64,000 bases of DNA from Paenibacillus baekrokdamisoli (GCF_003945345.1 NZ_AP019308.1:6390001-6454000); one strand, 5' to 3'. Shown: positions 17,731 to 26,506, counted from the first letter of the stretch. The notes: a model not told the origin generated them from the letters alone. A program made the numbers and translations.

Positions 17731-18480
17731 TTAATTCGTCAAACGTCCTTTATAAATACCTACTACAATGTATTTTGAAGAACCACTTTCATCATCAGAG
17801 AGTTTAAAAGCCATTTTGTTCGCATGAGATACATCTAACTCAATGTTCTCAGAAAACTTCCCTGGCTCCAACTTAATGGTTTTAAATAAAGTACCGTCAA
17901 CTGAAATTTCAAGCTTACCTGTTGTCGTATTTTCACGGTAATCGTATGGAATGCCTATAGTTGCTTTGAATTTCTTGTATTTCCCATTTAGTGGGTACTC
18001 TATAGTTGTATCTTCATAAGACCAAGCAGTTGAATAGTCAGAATACTCATTGCCGGCAATATCTTTCGGCATTTTTTTCGCACCATCTCCACCCTTATCA
18101 TATTCTGTACCATCAATTATACTAGAATAACCTCCACCCCTTGATGTTTGGAAATTCATAGCGGTAATTCCGTTTCCAAGATATGTAACGTTTTCTTCCC
18201 CTGTCTCACCGATAAGTACTGTCTGAGTCTTTCCATCCCATTTAACAGCTTGTCCAAGACCTTCAGCAACAAAACGCAGTGGAACAAATGTCACTCCATC
18301 CTTAACAAATGGTTTAGACTCGGAAGGCATTTTCGATACATTATTAATTTTGATATTCTTTACGTTATAGAAAACCTCGATCATCTGTCCACCTGCAGCA
18401 AATGCTCCTACAGCCCCGAAAAGCAGTCCACCGACTACTACCCCAGAAATAAATTGTGACTTGTTTTTAATGAATTTCAT
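17731..18480 (-). CDS. Secreted stalk-domain protein, possible NPCBM-like C-terminal domain
   Basis: 249 residues with a signal peptide (SQFISGVVVGGLLFGAVGAF, then AAGG). Residues 40-95 are a stalk/copper-amine-oxidase-N-like domain (KPFVKDGVTFVPLRFVAEGL, then VKWDGKTQTVLI). Residues 120-249 look like a beta-sandwich of NPCBM type (YPLNGKYKKFKATIGIPYD, then LEISVDGTLFKTIKLEPGKF), which binds carbohydrate. A cell-wall or polysaccharide-binding surface protein is likely. AAGGGGA precedes the ATG. Confidence 0.78.
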   Translation of the reverse strand: MKFIKNKSQFISGVVVGGLLFGAVGAFAAGGQMIEVFYNVKNIKINNVSKMPSESKPFVKDGVTFVPLRFVAEGLGQAVKWDGKTQTVLIGETGEENVTYLGNGITAMNFQTSRGGGYSSIIDGTEYDKGGDGAKKMPKDIAGNEYSDYSTAWSYEDTTIEYPLNGKYKKFKATIGIPYDYRENTTTGKLEISVDGTLFKTIKLEPGKFSENIELDVSHANKMAFKLSDDESGSSKYIVVGIYKGRLTN

Positions 18481-18668
18481 TATGACTATTCCCCTTATGT
18501 TTGGAATTATTTAGTATATAGCACATGTATTATATCAACCAATTTTAATTAAGTAAATGTCATAAGTAAGTTTATTAATCGAGATAGTTGCGGCCACGCA
18601 CCTAACTCGTTGAATGGTGAGGATATTAATCTATAATTATCATATCGTTCATTTCTTTATTTTCTCCC

Positions 18669-18758
18669 ATGAAAATTAAATTCGCAGTTGCAGAAAAAGA
18701 CAGCACTAAAGAAGACGCAGCATATTCGTTTTTTAAAAAGGCGCAGCGCCTAAAATAA
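18669..18758 (+). other. Short remnant related to the FosX-like pseudogene upstream region
   Basis: A 29-codon frame (MKIKFAVAEKDSTKEDAAYS, then FFKKAQ..) has nucleotide similarity to 12599-12655 across about 55 bases, differing mainly by one inserted base there. No ribosome site is convincing. It lies in the 303-base gap 18481-18783, next to the IS110 relic; the rest of the gap holds only promoter-like AT-rich sequence upstream of the stalk gene. Confidence 0.35.
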
Positions 18759-18783
18759 AGAATATGGTTATCTTAGAGGAGGA

Positions 18784-19652
18784 TTAGGAGACTTCTGAAA
18801 TGGACACAGAATAACCTAAGTTTTCTAATCGTCGAACGGCGTACTTTACAATAGATTGTTGCTTCTGTTTGTCGAAATAATCTTCACCTAAGTCTACATA
18901 CATTTCGTTACGAGTTAAGAGATAGAAGGCAGTCCTTAACATCGCATGAGCCACATTTATGGCTGCTCGTTTTTTACCTTTTCGTGCAGCTGTACGTCTA
19001 TACATGGCGCCGAGATAATTCTTTGACGCTGTAACGGAATGGGCTGCTTCAATTAGAGCAGATTGAGATATTTGTTTCCGTTTTTGGCTTTGGCAGATTT
19101 CCTTTTTCCTGCACTTTCGTTATGTCCAGGTACTAGTCCTGCCCATGAACATAAGTGCGCTGCACTGGGAAACTGCTTCTTAACATCCGTCCCAATTTCC
19201 GCGATGATCTGTTCGGCCATTCGCGAGGCGATACCAGGAATCGAATCTAAACGTTCGACATCGTCATGAAAAGGAGTTACCCGCTTAGCGACTTCTTGAT
19301 CCAGCAATATGATCTGTTCACTTAAAAAATCAATGTGAGTTAATAGGGGCTTAATCATCAGGCGTTGGTGAGGATTTACATAACCTTGAAGAGCAAGTTC
19401 GAGCTCATCCTTTTTTTTCTTCATGGTGCGTCTAGCGAAGTTTGCTAGTTTTTCGGGATCATCTTCACCTTCTGCAATGGCATGCAGCATATCACGAGAG
19501 GAAACCCCCATAATATCAGAGACAACAGAGCCGAGCTTAATATTAGCTCCTTCCAACACTTTTTGAATGCGATTATGTTGTCTGGCCCTTTCTTCAATGA
19601 TGCTTCGACGATACCGAACAAGTACAAAAGAAGTGTTGTATAATTGTTCCAT
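18784..19652 (-). mobile_element. IS110-family transposase relic
   Basis: Two frames join into one IS110/IS116/IS902-type C-terminal region: RLDSIPGIASRMAEQIIAEI, then CSWAGLVPGHNESAGKRKSA (19053-19652), then, after a one-base loss near 19055, SALIEAAHSVTASKNYLGAM and the terminal helices (18784-19050). The N-terminal DEDD catalytic domain is missing, so the copy is 5'-truncated as well as frameshifted and cannot transpose. The left edge lies directly against the ribosome site of the GNAT gene at 19684. Confidence 0.88.
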
Positions 19653-19683
19653 CCAAGATTAGGCGGCAATGGAGGAGCGGGTC

Positions 19684-20184
19684 ATGTTAATTCGGTTGTT
19701 GGAATCATTAGATGCAGAGATATATCGTGAAATTCGGTTGGATTCCTTAAAGGAAAGTCCTGAGTCATTTTTAACGACTTATGAAATCGAGAGGACAAAA
19801 CCAATTGAGCAAACACAACAAAACCTTAAAGTAACCGATAGCAGGTTTACGTTGGGTGCGTTTATAAATAATGATTTGATTGGAATTGTAACTTTTGTAC
19901 AGGAAAGCAATGTAAAATCAAATCATAAGGGAAATGTTTATGCTATGTATGTTTCACCTAATTATCGTGGGCAAGGTATTGGTAAGGCATTGATGATAGA
20001 ACTAGTCAAAAGGGCGAAAGAATTCAGTGGTCTGGAGCAGATCAATCTAACCGTGATATCAGTCAATACCATGGCAAAAAGTTTATATGAATCAATTGGA
20101 TTTAAAGTTTATGGGACAGAAAGAAATGCGTTAAAATCGGGTGAACTGTATTGGGATGAAGATTTAATGACCATTAGATTATGA
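19684..20184 (+). CDS. GNAT acetyltransferase
   Basis: 166 residues from the ATG at 19684; GGAGGAG lies 7 bases upstream, which argues against the earlier in-frame ATG at 19669 that overlaps that site. GNAT landmarks: GNVYAMYVSPNYRGQGIGKA (motif A with R-G-Q-G-I-G), NLTVISVNTMAKSLYESIGF (motif B). Close to the common Bacillus YkkB/YobR-like group of unknown substrate. Its stop codon sits one base before a left box. Confidence 0.86.
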   Translation: MLIRLLESLDAEIYREIRLDSLKESPESFLTTYEIERTKPIEQTQQNLKVTDSRFTLGAFINNDLIGIVTFVQESNVKSNHKGNVYAMYVSPNYRGQGIGKALMIELVKRAKEFSGLEQINLTVISVNTMAKSLYESIGFKVYGTERNALKSGELYWDEDLMTIRL

Positions 20185-20261
20185 AACTAACGGAACACGA
20201 TAGTGGAGGAGCTTGCTATGCTGCAGCTCCTCTTTCCTGTTGAAGTAACGGGCAGGATAGT
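20185..20261 (+). repeat. Intergenic hairpin element, copy 6 (full, GGAGGAGC type)
   Basis: Left box AACTAACGGAACACGATAG (20185-20203), stem GGAGGAGCttgct/CAGCTCCTC (20205-20232), right box GAAGTAACGGGCAGGATAG (20242-20260). It separates the GNAT and HAD genes. Confidence 0.9.
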
Positions 20262-20333
20262 AATATACAAATTAACCCAAATATATTACTGTGGTAAAGC
20301 GGTACAGTGATAGAGAGGCGGGAAGGAGCGTGA

Positions 20334-21014
20334 TTGGATTTTATGTATAAAGCTGTGTTTCTTGATTTCTACGGTACACTCGTGCACGAAGATGATGTGT
20401 TTATTGAGGAAATATGCAAAAAAATTTTGACATCGAGTTCAACTCGAACTACAGCCAAAGACATCGGAAGATATTGGTGGGATTCTTTTTCTAAAACTTT
20501 TTACTCATCTTATGGTGATAACTTTAAAACTCAACGTGAAATCGAACTATGTTCCTTAGAGGATACAATTGCCTTTTATAACTCATCTGAAAATCCAAGA
20601 GAACTTAGCGAAATTTTATATGATCACTGGCAATCTCCCCAACTATTTGAGGACACAAATGTATTTTTGAGGAGTATCAGTACCCCGAAAATAATCCTCT
20701 CAAACATTGACCGAAATGACATTCAATCGGCAATTAATCATAACGGATTATCATTTGAAAATGTTATTACCAGTGAGGACGTAAAATCTTATAAGCCAAG
20801 ACCTGAGATGTTTCAGCAAGCCCTTGCGGCATATAATCTTAACCCACTAGAGGTTCTACATGTTGGTGACTCACTCACTAGTGATGTTGCAGGTGCCCAA
20901 AACGCAGGAATTAAGGTTGCTTGGATTAATCGAAAAAATAAAGCATTGCCAGAAAATTATTCCCCAGATTACATCATAAATTCGTTAAAAGAATTGATTT
21001 CTTTGTTTGCCTAA
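20334..21014 (+). CDS. HAD-superfamily hydrolase
   Basis: 226 residues from TTG (GGAAGGAG 5 bases upstream), or 223 from the ATG at 20343. HAD motif I is FLDFYGTLV with the nucleophile in DFYGT, motif II KIILSNIDR, motif III lysine in SYKPRPEMF, motif IV VLHVGDSLTSDVAGAQNAG. The large helical cap (about residues 15-110) is of the C1 type seen in phosphoglycolate-phosphatase- and dehalogenase-like enzymes. It is a cytoplasmic phosphatase of unknown substrate, lying alone between two hairpin elements. Confidence 0.87.
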   Translation: MDFMYKAVFLDFYGTLVHEDDVFIEEICKKILTSSSTRTTAKDIGRYWWDSFSKTFYSSYGDNFKTQREIELCSLEDTIAFYNSSENPRELSEILYDHWQSPQLFEDTNVFLRSISTPKIILSNIDRNDIQSAINHNGLSFENVITSEDVKSYKPRPEMFQQALAAYNLNPLEVLHVGDSLTSDVAGAQNAGIKVAWINRKNKALPENYSPDYIINSLKELISLFA

Positions 21015-21015
21015 T

Positions 21016-21096
21016 TACTAACGGAACACTATAGTTCAATATCATGAGGGCTGTCGAACGGTAGCCCTACGGTACGTTAACGGGCAGGACACTTAA
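21016..21096 (+). repeat. Intergenic hairpin element, copy 7 (full)
   Basis: Left box ACTAACGGAACACTATAG (21017-21034), stem AGGGCT/AGCCCT (21047-21068), right box GTTAACGGGCAGGACAC (21076-21092). It begins 2 bases after the HAD stop codon. Confidence 0.9.
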
Positions 21097-21185
21097 AAAA
21101 ATAGAAATATTTGTATGCTGCTAAGGTGCGTGTTATTCTAGTCTTATGCATTCTAGGTAAAGCACCATAAGGAGAGAAATTAACT

Positions 21186-21593
21186 TTGAATATTGAATTC
21201 GCTACCGAATTAGATTACGAATACATTGTCGATCGTGATCACCATATATTAGAGAACCTAATTATGACGAAAATAAAGGAAAAAGAGATCTACATAATAC
21301 GTAATCAGCAAAACATGAATATCGGGTGGATGAGATACGGGTATTTTTGGGACAACACCCCTTTTATGAATATGATATGGCTCGATGAGCAGTATCGAGG
21401 CAACGGTTTAGGAGGAAAAGTTGTCCTCTTTTGGGAAAATCATATGAAGCAAAAAGGAAGTAAATTGGTTATGACCTCTACACTAGCAAATGAAGAAGCA
21501 CAACATTTTTATAGGACATTAGGCTATAAAGATGCTGGATGTTTATTGTTGGAGAATGAACCATTAGAAATCATTCTTATTAAACCAATCTAA
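21186..21593 (+). CDS. GNAT acetyltransferase
   Basis: 135 residues from a TTG start behind GGAGAG. A short single GNAT domain: MIWLDEQYRGNGLGGKVVLF (motif A) and AQHFYRTLGYKDAGCLLL (motif B). The N-terminal strand is brief, so the substrate pocket is small. Substrate unknown. It lies alone between element copies 7 and 8. Confidence 0.84.
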   Translation: MNIEFATELDYEYIVDRDHHILENLIMTKIKEKEIYIIRNQQNMNIGWMRYGYFWDNTPFMNMIWLDEQYRGNGLGGKVVLFWENHMKQKGSKLVMTSTLANEEAQHFYRTLGYKDAGCLLLENEPLEIILIKPI

Positions 21594-21621
21594 TTTCAAT
21601 TCGACTCGTGATAATTAATTT

Positions 21622-21685
21622 TAACTAACCTGTATTAAACTAATGGATAATTATAGCGGAGGAGCTTGCTAAACGGCAGCTCCTC
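21622..21685 (+). repeat. Intergenic hairpin element, copy 8 (GGAGGAGC type)
   Basis: A box-like AACTAACCTG at 21623-21632, then left box AACTAATGGATAATTATAG (21638-21656) and stem GGAGGAGCttgct/GCAGCTCCTC (21658-21685). No right box is recognisable. Confidence 0.82.
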
Positions 21686-21803
21686 TTTTCGATTACAGTC
21701 ACACTCAAAACCAAGTCCACAGAACACGACAAAAATGGTTGACATTCTAGCAACTAGAACCTTTATAATGACCTTAATAAGGAAATTAAAGGAGAATCTA
21801 TCC

Positions 21804-22625
21804 ATGGAAAGACCGAACTTTGGATTTGACGGTGGCTTTATTATGGCATCTTGGGATGGCTTTGAGGAAGCGGTAGAGTGGTATAGCGAGCATATGGGCT
21901 GGCGTTGCGCGGGACAGGAGATGGTTCCAGTTGGCAAGATGGCTTTCTTCCCACTCCCCCGCTTTGGACAGGCAAACCTAAAATCATTTCATGATGATTT
22001 TATGCATTATCAAGCTGGTGCCTTAAGCGAAGGCCATTTGCGCTTATGTTTCAGTTCAGAGGATTTAGAAGCTTTGACGGATCATTTTACGAAGAAAGGA
22101 ATTAAGGTTTCAGAGCCTGTTCTTCTAGCTGGTGGCAGAAAATACGTGGATATTACTGCTTATGAAGGTGCTCGGATTACGGCTGTTCAGCATCCATCAA
22201 GAGAAGTTCGCTTTCCAGACTCTCGTCTCATTAGCTTTGGGGATATTGCGTTGATTATTACAGTGTCAGATATCGATAAATCCGTTAACTGGTACCAAGA
22301 GGTATTGGGATTCGAAAAGTTAGCTGATGGTCAGCATGCAGGAACTGCACTTCTTCGGATGCCTCTATCCGTTCACGGTCAGCAAGAGCCTGATGCGAGC
22401 TATCCGATGCATGTATGGCTAATTGAAGATCATACAATTTCTGGGGCTCTCAGGGGAAATCCAATGTCTCGTACATATTTCCATGTACATCCGCATGAAT
22501 TCGAAGCTTCACGTTCATGGTTGATCGCTAATGGAATCGAGCTTCCGGATTCGGATTTGAACGATTATCATTTCTACGATCCTGATGGCAATCGCATTAA
22601 TGTCTGGTCCTATGAGATTTATTGA
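21804..22625 (+). CDS. Two-domain VOC (glyoxalase/bleomycin-resistance-like) protein
   Basis: 273 residues from the ATG at 21804, behind AAAGGAG; the long upstream open frame runs into the hairpin element and is rejected. Two VOC modules: residues 8-130 (EAVEWYSEHMGWRC, then KKGIKVSEPVLLAGGRKYVD) and residues 145-273 (DKSVNWYQEVLGFEKL, ending FYDPDGNRINVWSYE). Enzymes and binding proteins of this fold act on glyoxals, catechols or drugs. First gene of a likely three-gene operon with a MerR regulator and a sulfotransferase. Confidence 0.86.
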   Translation: MERPNFGFDGGFIMASWDGFEEAVEWYSEHMGWRCAGQEMVPVGKMAFFPLPRFGQANLKSFHDDFMHYQAGALSEGHLRLCFSSEDLEALTDHFTKKGIKVSEPVLLAGGRKYVDITAYEGARITAVQHPSREVRFPDSRLISFGDIALIITVSDIDKSVNWYQEVLGFEKLADGQHAGTALLRMPLSVHGQQEPDASYPMHVWLIEDHTISGALRGNPMSRTYFHVHPHEFEASRSWLIANGIELPDSDLNDYHFYDPDGNRINVWSYEIY

Positions 22626-22644
22626 AATCTAGGAGGAAAGCGGC

Positions 22645-23427
22645 ATGAAGATGACGATTCAGGCATTTGCTCTGCAAACTGGATTGCCACCTACCACACT
22701 ACGCTACTACGAGAATAAAGAGCTATTAGTTCCGGATACGCGGGGAGACAACGGTTATCGCTATTACTCTGATGATCAAATTCCCATTGCACGCCTTATT
22801 CAATCTTTTCGACAATCCGCAGTGCCGATCAATGATATTCGCGTATTCCTTCGATCCTCTCTGGAGGATCAGGAGAAGCTGCTTGAACGATGGAGGCAGG
22901 AGGTTGAACAAAGCCTGAAGTCATTACAAGTTGCTAAACAGTATCTGCGCGGTATTAGGCCGGGGCAGAAAACCGTTCAAATGGTGAAGTGGGAGGATCA
23001 GACCGTAATGGTCTGGTTTTCTCATGTTCTCCCTCATTCCTCCCTTCCATTCGAGCAGCCTATTGATTTGAATTTGAAGAGATTAGCGTCGGTCAATATG
23101 GATATTGTACCCGGCAGTTATATTCACTTACTGCGTGCCTACGGGAATACACTTGAGGTAGAAATCGGATATTGCCTCGCAGTTAAAGTTGTGAATTTCA
23201 AAAAACTGCAGTTGCCTTCCGAATGGAATGCACGACTCGAATGCTTGAATCCTACTTTATTCGTTACGCTAGAATCGAGAAAAAATGATAAATTCATGTG
23301 TATGGAGTACTCACGGATGCTGAATAAACATGGATTTGATCCGATTGGACCTAGGTGGGATCGTTACGATACCGGGAACGAGGCTAATTTTCTGGTATAC
23401 ATCCCGGTCGTACAGAAGGGATCTTAA
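22645..23427 (+). CDS. MerR-family regulator with GyrI-like ligand domain
   Basis: 260 residues. Residues 1-70 are a MerR winged helix (TIQAFALQTGLPPTTLRYYE, then GYRYYSDDQIPIARLIQSFR), followed by a coiled coil (about 75-105). Residues 115-258 form a GyrI-like effector-binding domain typical of the BmrR branch. Such proteins switch on genes for coping with hydrophobic cations or drugs. It starts 19 bases after the VOC gene and 29 bases before the sulfotransferase gene, so it may control this operon. Confidence 0.87.
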   Translation: MKMTIQAFALQTGLPPTTLRYYENKELLVPDTRGDNGYRYYSDDQIPIARLIQSFRQSAVPINDIRVFLRSSLEDQEKLLERWRQEVEQSLKSLQVAKQYLRGIRPGQKTVQMVKWEDQTVMVWFSHVLPHSSLPFEQPIDLNLKRLASVNMDIVPGSYIHLLRAYGNTLEVEIGYCLAVKVVNFKKLQLPSEWNARLECLNPTLFVTLESRKNDKFMCMEYSRMLNKHGFDPIGPRWDRYDTGNEANFLVYIPVVQKGS

Positions 23428-23456
23428 AACGAGATGCAAAAGAAAGGATGATCTAA

Positions 23457-24179
23457 ATGAGACCTGAACAAAGCTATACGATTTGGTTTTCACAACGAAC
23501 GGGAAGTACCCTATTGAATACTGCGCTTGCTTCAACAGGGGTAGCAGGAAATCCATGCGAATGGATGCACGAGAGAGATCCTAATACGATTAGTAAAGAA
23601 GATGTCGAACACATGTGGGAAGCGGGCACAACACCGAACGGGGTATTTGGAGTAAAGACCTCACTCAACTCCGAGTGGATCCGCGCTTTTAGGAAGCTTT
23701 ATGAAGTACCTGAAACAGCCACCAAGGCTAAAGTATGGAGCGAAGCTTTTCCAAATTGCAACAAGCATATTTATATGACACGGAGAAATAAAGTTCGACT
23801 AGCGGTTTCATGGTGGAGAGCGATTGTATCAGGGGAGTGGCACAGACAGCATGGGGAAAAACCACAGGAGCATGATATTGATGATAAGTATCATTTCGAT
23901 GCGATCAATCATTTATTTACCGAATGCTCTTTACGCGAAGCTGCAATGGAAGATTTCTTTTCTGAAGAAGGGATTATTCCCCTAACGATTGTCTATGAGG
24001 ATTTTATTCTAGACTACGAAGGAACCGTTATGAAAGTTCTGGAGTTCTTAAATATCAGAGCGAACAACGTGAAAGTTTCCCCGCCAGCGTTTGATCGGTT
24101 AGCAGATGAGGTTGCAGAACAGTGGGTACAAAGATTTCGCCAAGAGCGTCAAAAGGACTGGGAGAAACCTGCTTGGTAG
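23457..24179 (+). CDS. Stf0-type sulfotransferase
   Basis: 240 residues. The N-terminal PAPS-binding P-loop-like motif is WFSQRTGSTLLNTAL (about 9-23) and the 3'-phosphate site is in MTRRNKVRLAVSWWRA (about 107-122). The layout and length match Stf0 sulfotransferases, first known as the trehalose 2-sulfotransferase of mycobacteria, which move sulfate from PAPS to a sugar or small molecule. Finding one beside a VOC protein and a drug-type MerR regulator suggests detoxification or small-molecule tailoring; this is inference. A hairpin element follows 57 bases after the stop. Confidence 0.85.
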   Translation: MRPEQSYTIWFSQRTGSTLLNTALASTGVAGNPCEWMHERDPNTISKEDVEHMWEAGTTPNGVFGVKTSLNSEWIRAFRKLYEVPETATKAKVWSEAFPNCNKHIYMTRRNKVRLAVSWWRAIVSGEWHRQHGEKPQEHDIDDKYHFDAINHLFTECSLREAAMEDFFSEEGIIPLTIVYEDFILDYEGTVMKVLEFLNIRANNVKVSPPAFDRLADEVAEQWVQRFRQERQKDWEKPAW

Positions 24180-24236
24180 GGATTCAGTGTATAAGGTTTA
24201 AGGTCGGGAACTGACCATTGTTGTTAGAACCGTAAT

Positions 24237-24318
24237 TAAACTAACGTAACTAAAGTGGAGGAGCTTGCTGTGAGGGAACTCCTCTTTTCTTATTGAAGTA
24301 ATGGACGGGAGTATACTA
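24237..24318 (+). repeat. Intergenic hairpin element, copy 9 (full, GGAGGAGC type)
   Basis: Left box AAACTAACGTAACTAAAG (24238-24255), stem GGAGGAGcttgct/CTCCTC (24257-24284), right box GAAGTAATGGACGGGAG (24295-24311). Confidence 0.82.
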
Positions 24319-24370
24319 TGAGGATATGTAAATGTAACATAATAGAGATGATCATATAGGCGGTGAGTAA

Positions 24371-24781
24371 TTGAAAAAAATTCAAGATTTTGATAAAGAC
24401 CTCTGGTTCACCTTTAAAGAACATTGCAAAGGCAAGCATTTCATTGTAGGAAACCCTCATACTTTTCATGGGAGAATATCAGCCTATTGCCCACAAAAAA
24501 ATGTGTACTTTAATGTATCGCTTGGAGAGATAGGCGACATGCCTTCAACTACAAAGTATTGGATTAAGGGTTTCTTGTCAGGTAATGAACCAGCACCTCC
24601 TGTAGATGAAGAAGGTGATATATATCCACCGGCACACGAGATGGATATTCATTGGGTAAGAAGTATTGCTTTATTCCACAAAACAGGCTACTGGTATTCA
24701 GGTGACAGGAGTTGTGCGGTTTGCGGGCAAAAGCTATTAAATTCTTGGACCGAATTTGAATGTGAAAATTGTAAAGTATAG
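24371..24781 (+). CDS. Uncharacterised protein with C-terminal zinc ribbon
   Basis: 136 residues, TTG start behind GGCGGTGAG. I do not recognise the family. The N-terminal part is beta-rich (KGKHFIVGNPHTFHGRISAY, then VYFNVSLGEIGDMP). The C-terminus has two Cys-x-x-Cys pairs (CAVCGQ and CENCKV) about 17 residues apart, a likely zinc ribbon. A proline-rich linker (EPAPPVDEEGDIYPP) separates the parts. It lies alone between element copy 9 and a variant box, like the other single-gene units. Confidence 0.7.
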   Translation: MKKIQDFDKDLWFTFKEHCKGKHFIVGNPHTFHGRISAYCPQKNVYFNVSLGEIGDMPSTTKYWIKGFLSGNEPAPPVDEEGDIYPPAHEMDIHWVRSIALFHKTGYWYSGDRSCAVCGQKLLNSWTEFECENCKV

Positions 24782-24792
24782 AAATAATGCTT

Positions 24793-24810
24793 AACTAACC
24801 TGCCCGATAG
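24793..24810 (+). repeat. Variant element box with inverted core
   Basis: AACTAACCTGCCCGATAG. The flanks AACTAA and ATAG match the family, but the inner 8 bases CCTGCCCG are the exact reverse complement of the usual CGGGCAGG. It lies 12 bases after the zinc-ribbon gene. Confidence 0.6.
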
Positions 24811-24849
24811 CGAAAAAAAGCGGCATAGCATGGAAAGGATTGATTACTA

Positions 24850-25296
24850 ATGTACCCCGAAAACCAAGTTCAACTGCTTGAATTGCCAGAGATAAAACTT
24901 GTAGGCTTGTATGTCACATCCCCCTTTCAGGGACACCTTCCCGAAAGGGTGGAAGCAATGAAGCAAGAGTTTTACAAACGCAAAGATGAAATATGCAACA
25001 TCATCCATCCTGAACGATATATTAGTCCGAGTTTTTCTTCAGAGGTTCTATTTACTTACTTGATTTGTATGGAAGTCGAGGAACTTTCGGATGTGCCCGA
25101 AGGAATGATCGGTTTTACGATTCCTCCTCATCGTTATGCGAAAGTAAAATCCAAAGGTGATCCATATCAAGTCATTCATAACTATTTGGATGCCAACGGC
25201 CAACAAAATGACAGGCGAGCCCTGGCTTTAGAGATATACCATTTTGAAAACCCAGTTTGGCCTGATGAGGCTGAAGTTCTTCTCCCTTTACAATGA
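24850..25296 (+). CDS. GyrI-like small-molecule-binding protein
   Basis: 148 residues. Sequence start LLELPEIKLVGLYVTSPFQG and the central EELSDVPEGMIGFTIPPHRYAKVKSKG fit the GyrI-like/AraC-effector-binding (SRPBCC-like) domain without a DNA-binding part. Stand-alone versions act in drug binding or hydrolysis of some cyclopropyl compounds; the role here is unknown. It is followed by a 310-base gap. Confidence 0.77.
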   Translation: MYPENQVQLLELPEIKLVGLYVTSPFQGHLPERVEAMKQEFYKRKDEICNIIHPERYISPSFSSEVLFTYLICMEVEELSDVPEGMIGFTIPPHRYAKVKSKGDPYQVIHNYLDANGQQNDRRALALEIYHFENPVWPDEAEVLLPLQ

Positions 25297-25512
25297 TTGA
25301 ATGATTACAAAATTTTCTTGTAATGAAAATAAACATTTGTTATCTTTGTTTTTAGGAGAATTACGGAAGGAGATTCAAACTCTATGCCAGCAGCTTTGTA
25401 ATGGATACGTATCATGAGGCATTCTTTCTTTTGGGTATTTTTTAACCAAGGGATTAGTTTGTCCATTTGATCCATTACAAGGATGCAACGTATGGAGTGT
25501 TATAAGCCATCG

Positions 25513-25545
25513 ATGCAGTTACCTACGCGGTGTCTGCATTTTTTT
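25513..25545 (+). terminator. Terminator-like hairpin in a gene-free gap
   Basis: ATGCAG/CTGCAT stem with an inner ACC/GGT pair and a seven-T run. It is the only structured signal in 25297-25606; that gap has a GGAGATT site at 25367 but only a tiny frame after it. Confidence 0.6.
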
Positions 25546-25606
25546 GAGCTCATTTTCTCCTATAACCTCACTATTTTGTTTCCTTCCACACTGAGGAGGA
25601 ACTAAA

Positions 25607-26506
25607 ATGAATCTAGGAATAGAATCGTCCGGTTATTCAACAATTTGCTGCTATCAGGAAAATGAATTACTAAGAAAAAGTTTCAATGAATTAGCAATTA
25701 AGGTATTTGGTATTGATTTTGAAGACTGGTACCAAAAGGGGTACTGGGATGAGAATTACGTTTGCCACTCGATTGTTAAAGATAAAAAAGTAATTTCTAA
25801 CGTTTCGATAAGTAAAATGAACTTGATGATAAGCGGGAAAAACAAAAGTGCAATTCAAATAGGGACTGTCATGACGCACCCCGATTTTAGAGGAAACGGA
25901 TTATCAAGGCAATTAATGAATCACGTATTAGAAACCTATCAAGATGAGTGCGAAGTTTTTTATTTGTTTGCGAACGACAGCGTTCACCACTTTTATCCTA
26001 AATTCGGATTCACTGCGATGTCCGAATCTCACTTTAGCATGAAAGTTTCTTCCCGCTCACTTGTTGATAACGGACTTCGAAAGCTCAATTGTGCCTATGA
26101 AAAAGATCAAGAACTTCTTAAAAGAATCCTTCAAACGCGTTCGCCAATTTCGAATCAATTTGGGATTAGTAATAACCAAGGTATTTTCATGTTCTATGCC
26201 CTGAATGTTTTTCCAGACGATATTTACTTTTTTGAAGAGTATGACGCTATTATTGTCTATCAGAATGAAGGGGATATTCTTCAATTGTATGATGTAGTGA
26301 GTCAACACAAAGTCGATTTTACTGATTTACTCTCTCATATCAGCAACATTAATACCGAAACGATCCATTTTCATTTCACTCCGGATCGATTTGCAGAAAA
26401 AGTGAATTATGAACCAAAGAAACAGAGTGACTTACTATTTATCAAGTCAAAGAATGATTGGAACATAAAAACCGCATTCTGTGCTCCTATGTTATCGCAT
26501 GCCTAG
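25607..26506 (+). CDS. GNAT acetyltransferase, long two-part form
   Basis: 299 residues behind GAGGAGGAAC. Residues 1-145 hold the GNAT core: IGTVMTHPDFRGNGLSRQLM (motif A, R-G-N-G-L-S), then VFYLFANDSVHHFYPKFGFT. Residues 150-299 form a second region without a clear acetyl-CoA loop, probably a degenerate GNAT or dimerisation part. The layout is found in Eis-like and related Firmicute proteins. The substrate is unknown. An element stem serves as its terminator. Confidence 0.82.
   Translation: MNLGIESSGYSTICCYQENELLRKSFNELAIKVFGIDFEDWYQKGYWDENYVCHSIVKDKKVISNVSISKMNLMISGKNKSAIQIGTVMTHPDFRGNGLSRQLMNHVLETYQDECEVFYLFANDSVHHFYPKFGFTAMSESHFSMKVSSRSLVDNGLRKLNCAYEKDQELLKRILQTRSPISNQFGISNNQGIFMFYALNVFPDDIYFFEEYDAIIVYQNEGDILQLYDVVSQHKVDFTDLLSHISNINTETIHFHFTPDRFAEKVNYEPKKQSDLLFIKSKNDWNIKTAFCAPMLSHA

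Noticed and set aside
21666-21803. N-terminal extension of the VOC protein
   Set aside because: The extra 46 codons cover the hairpin element; the ATG at 21804 has the ribosome site.
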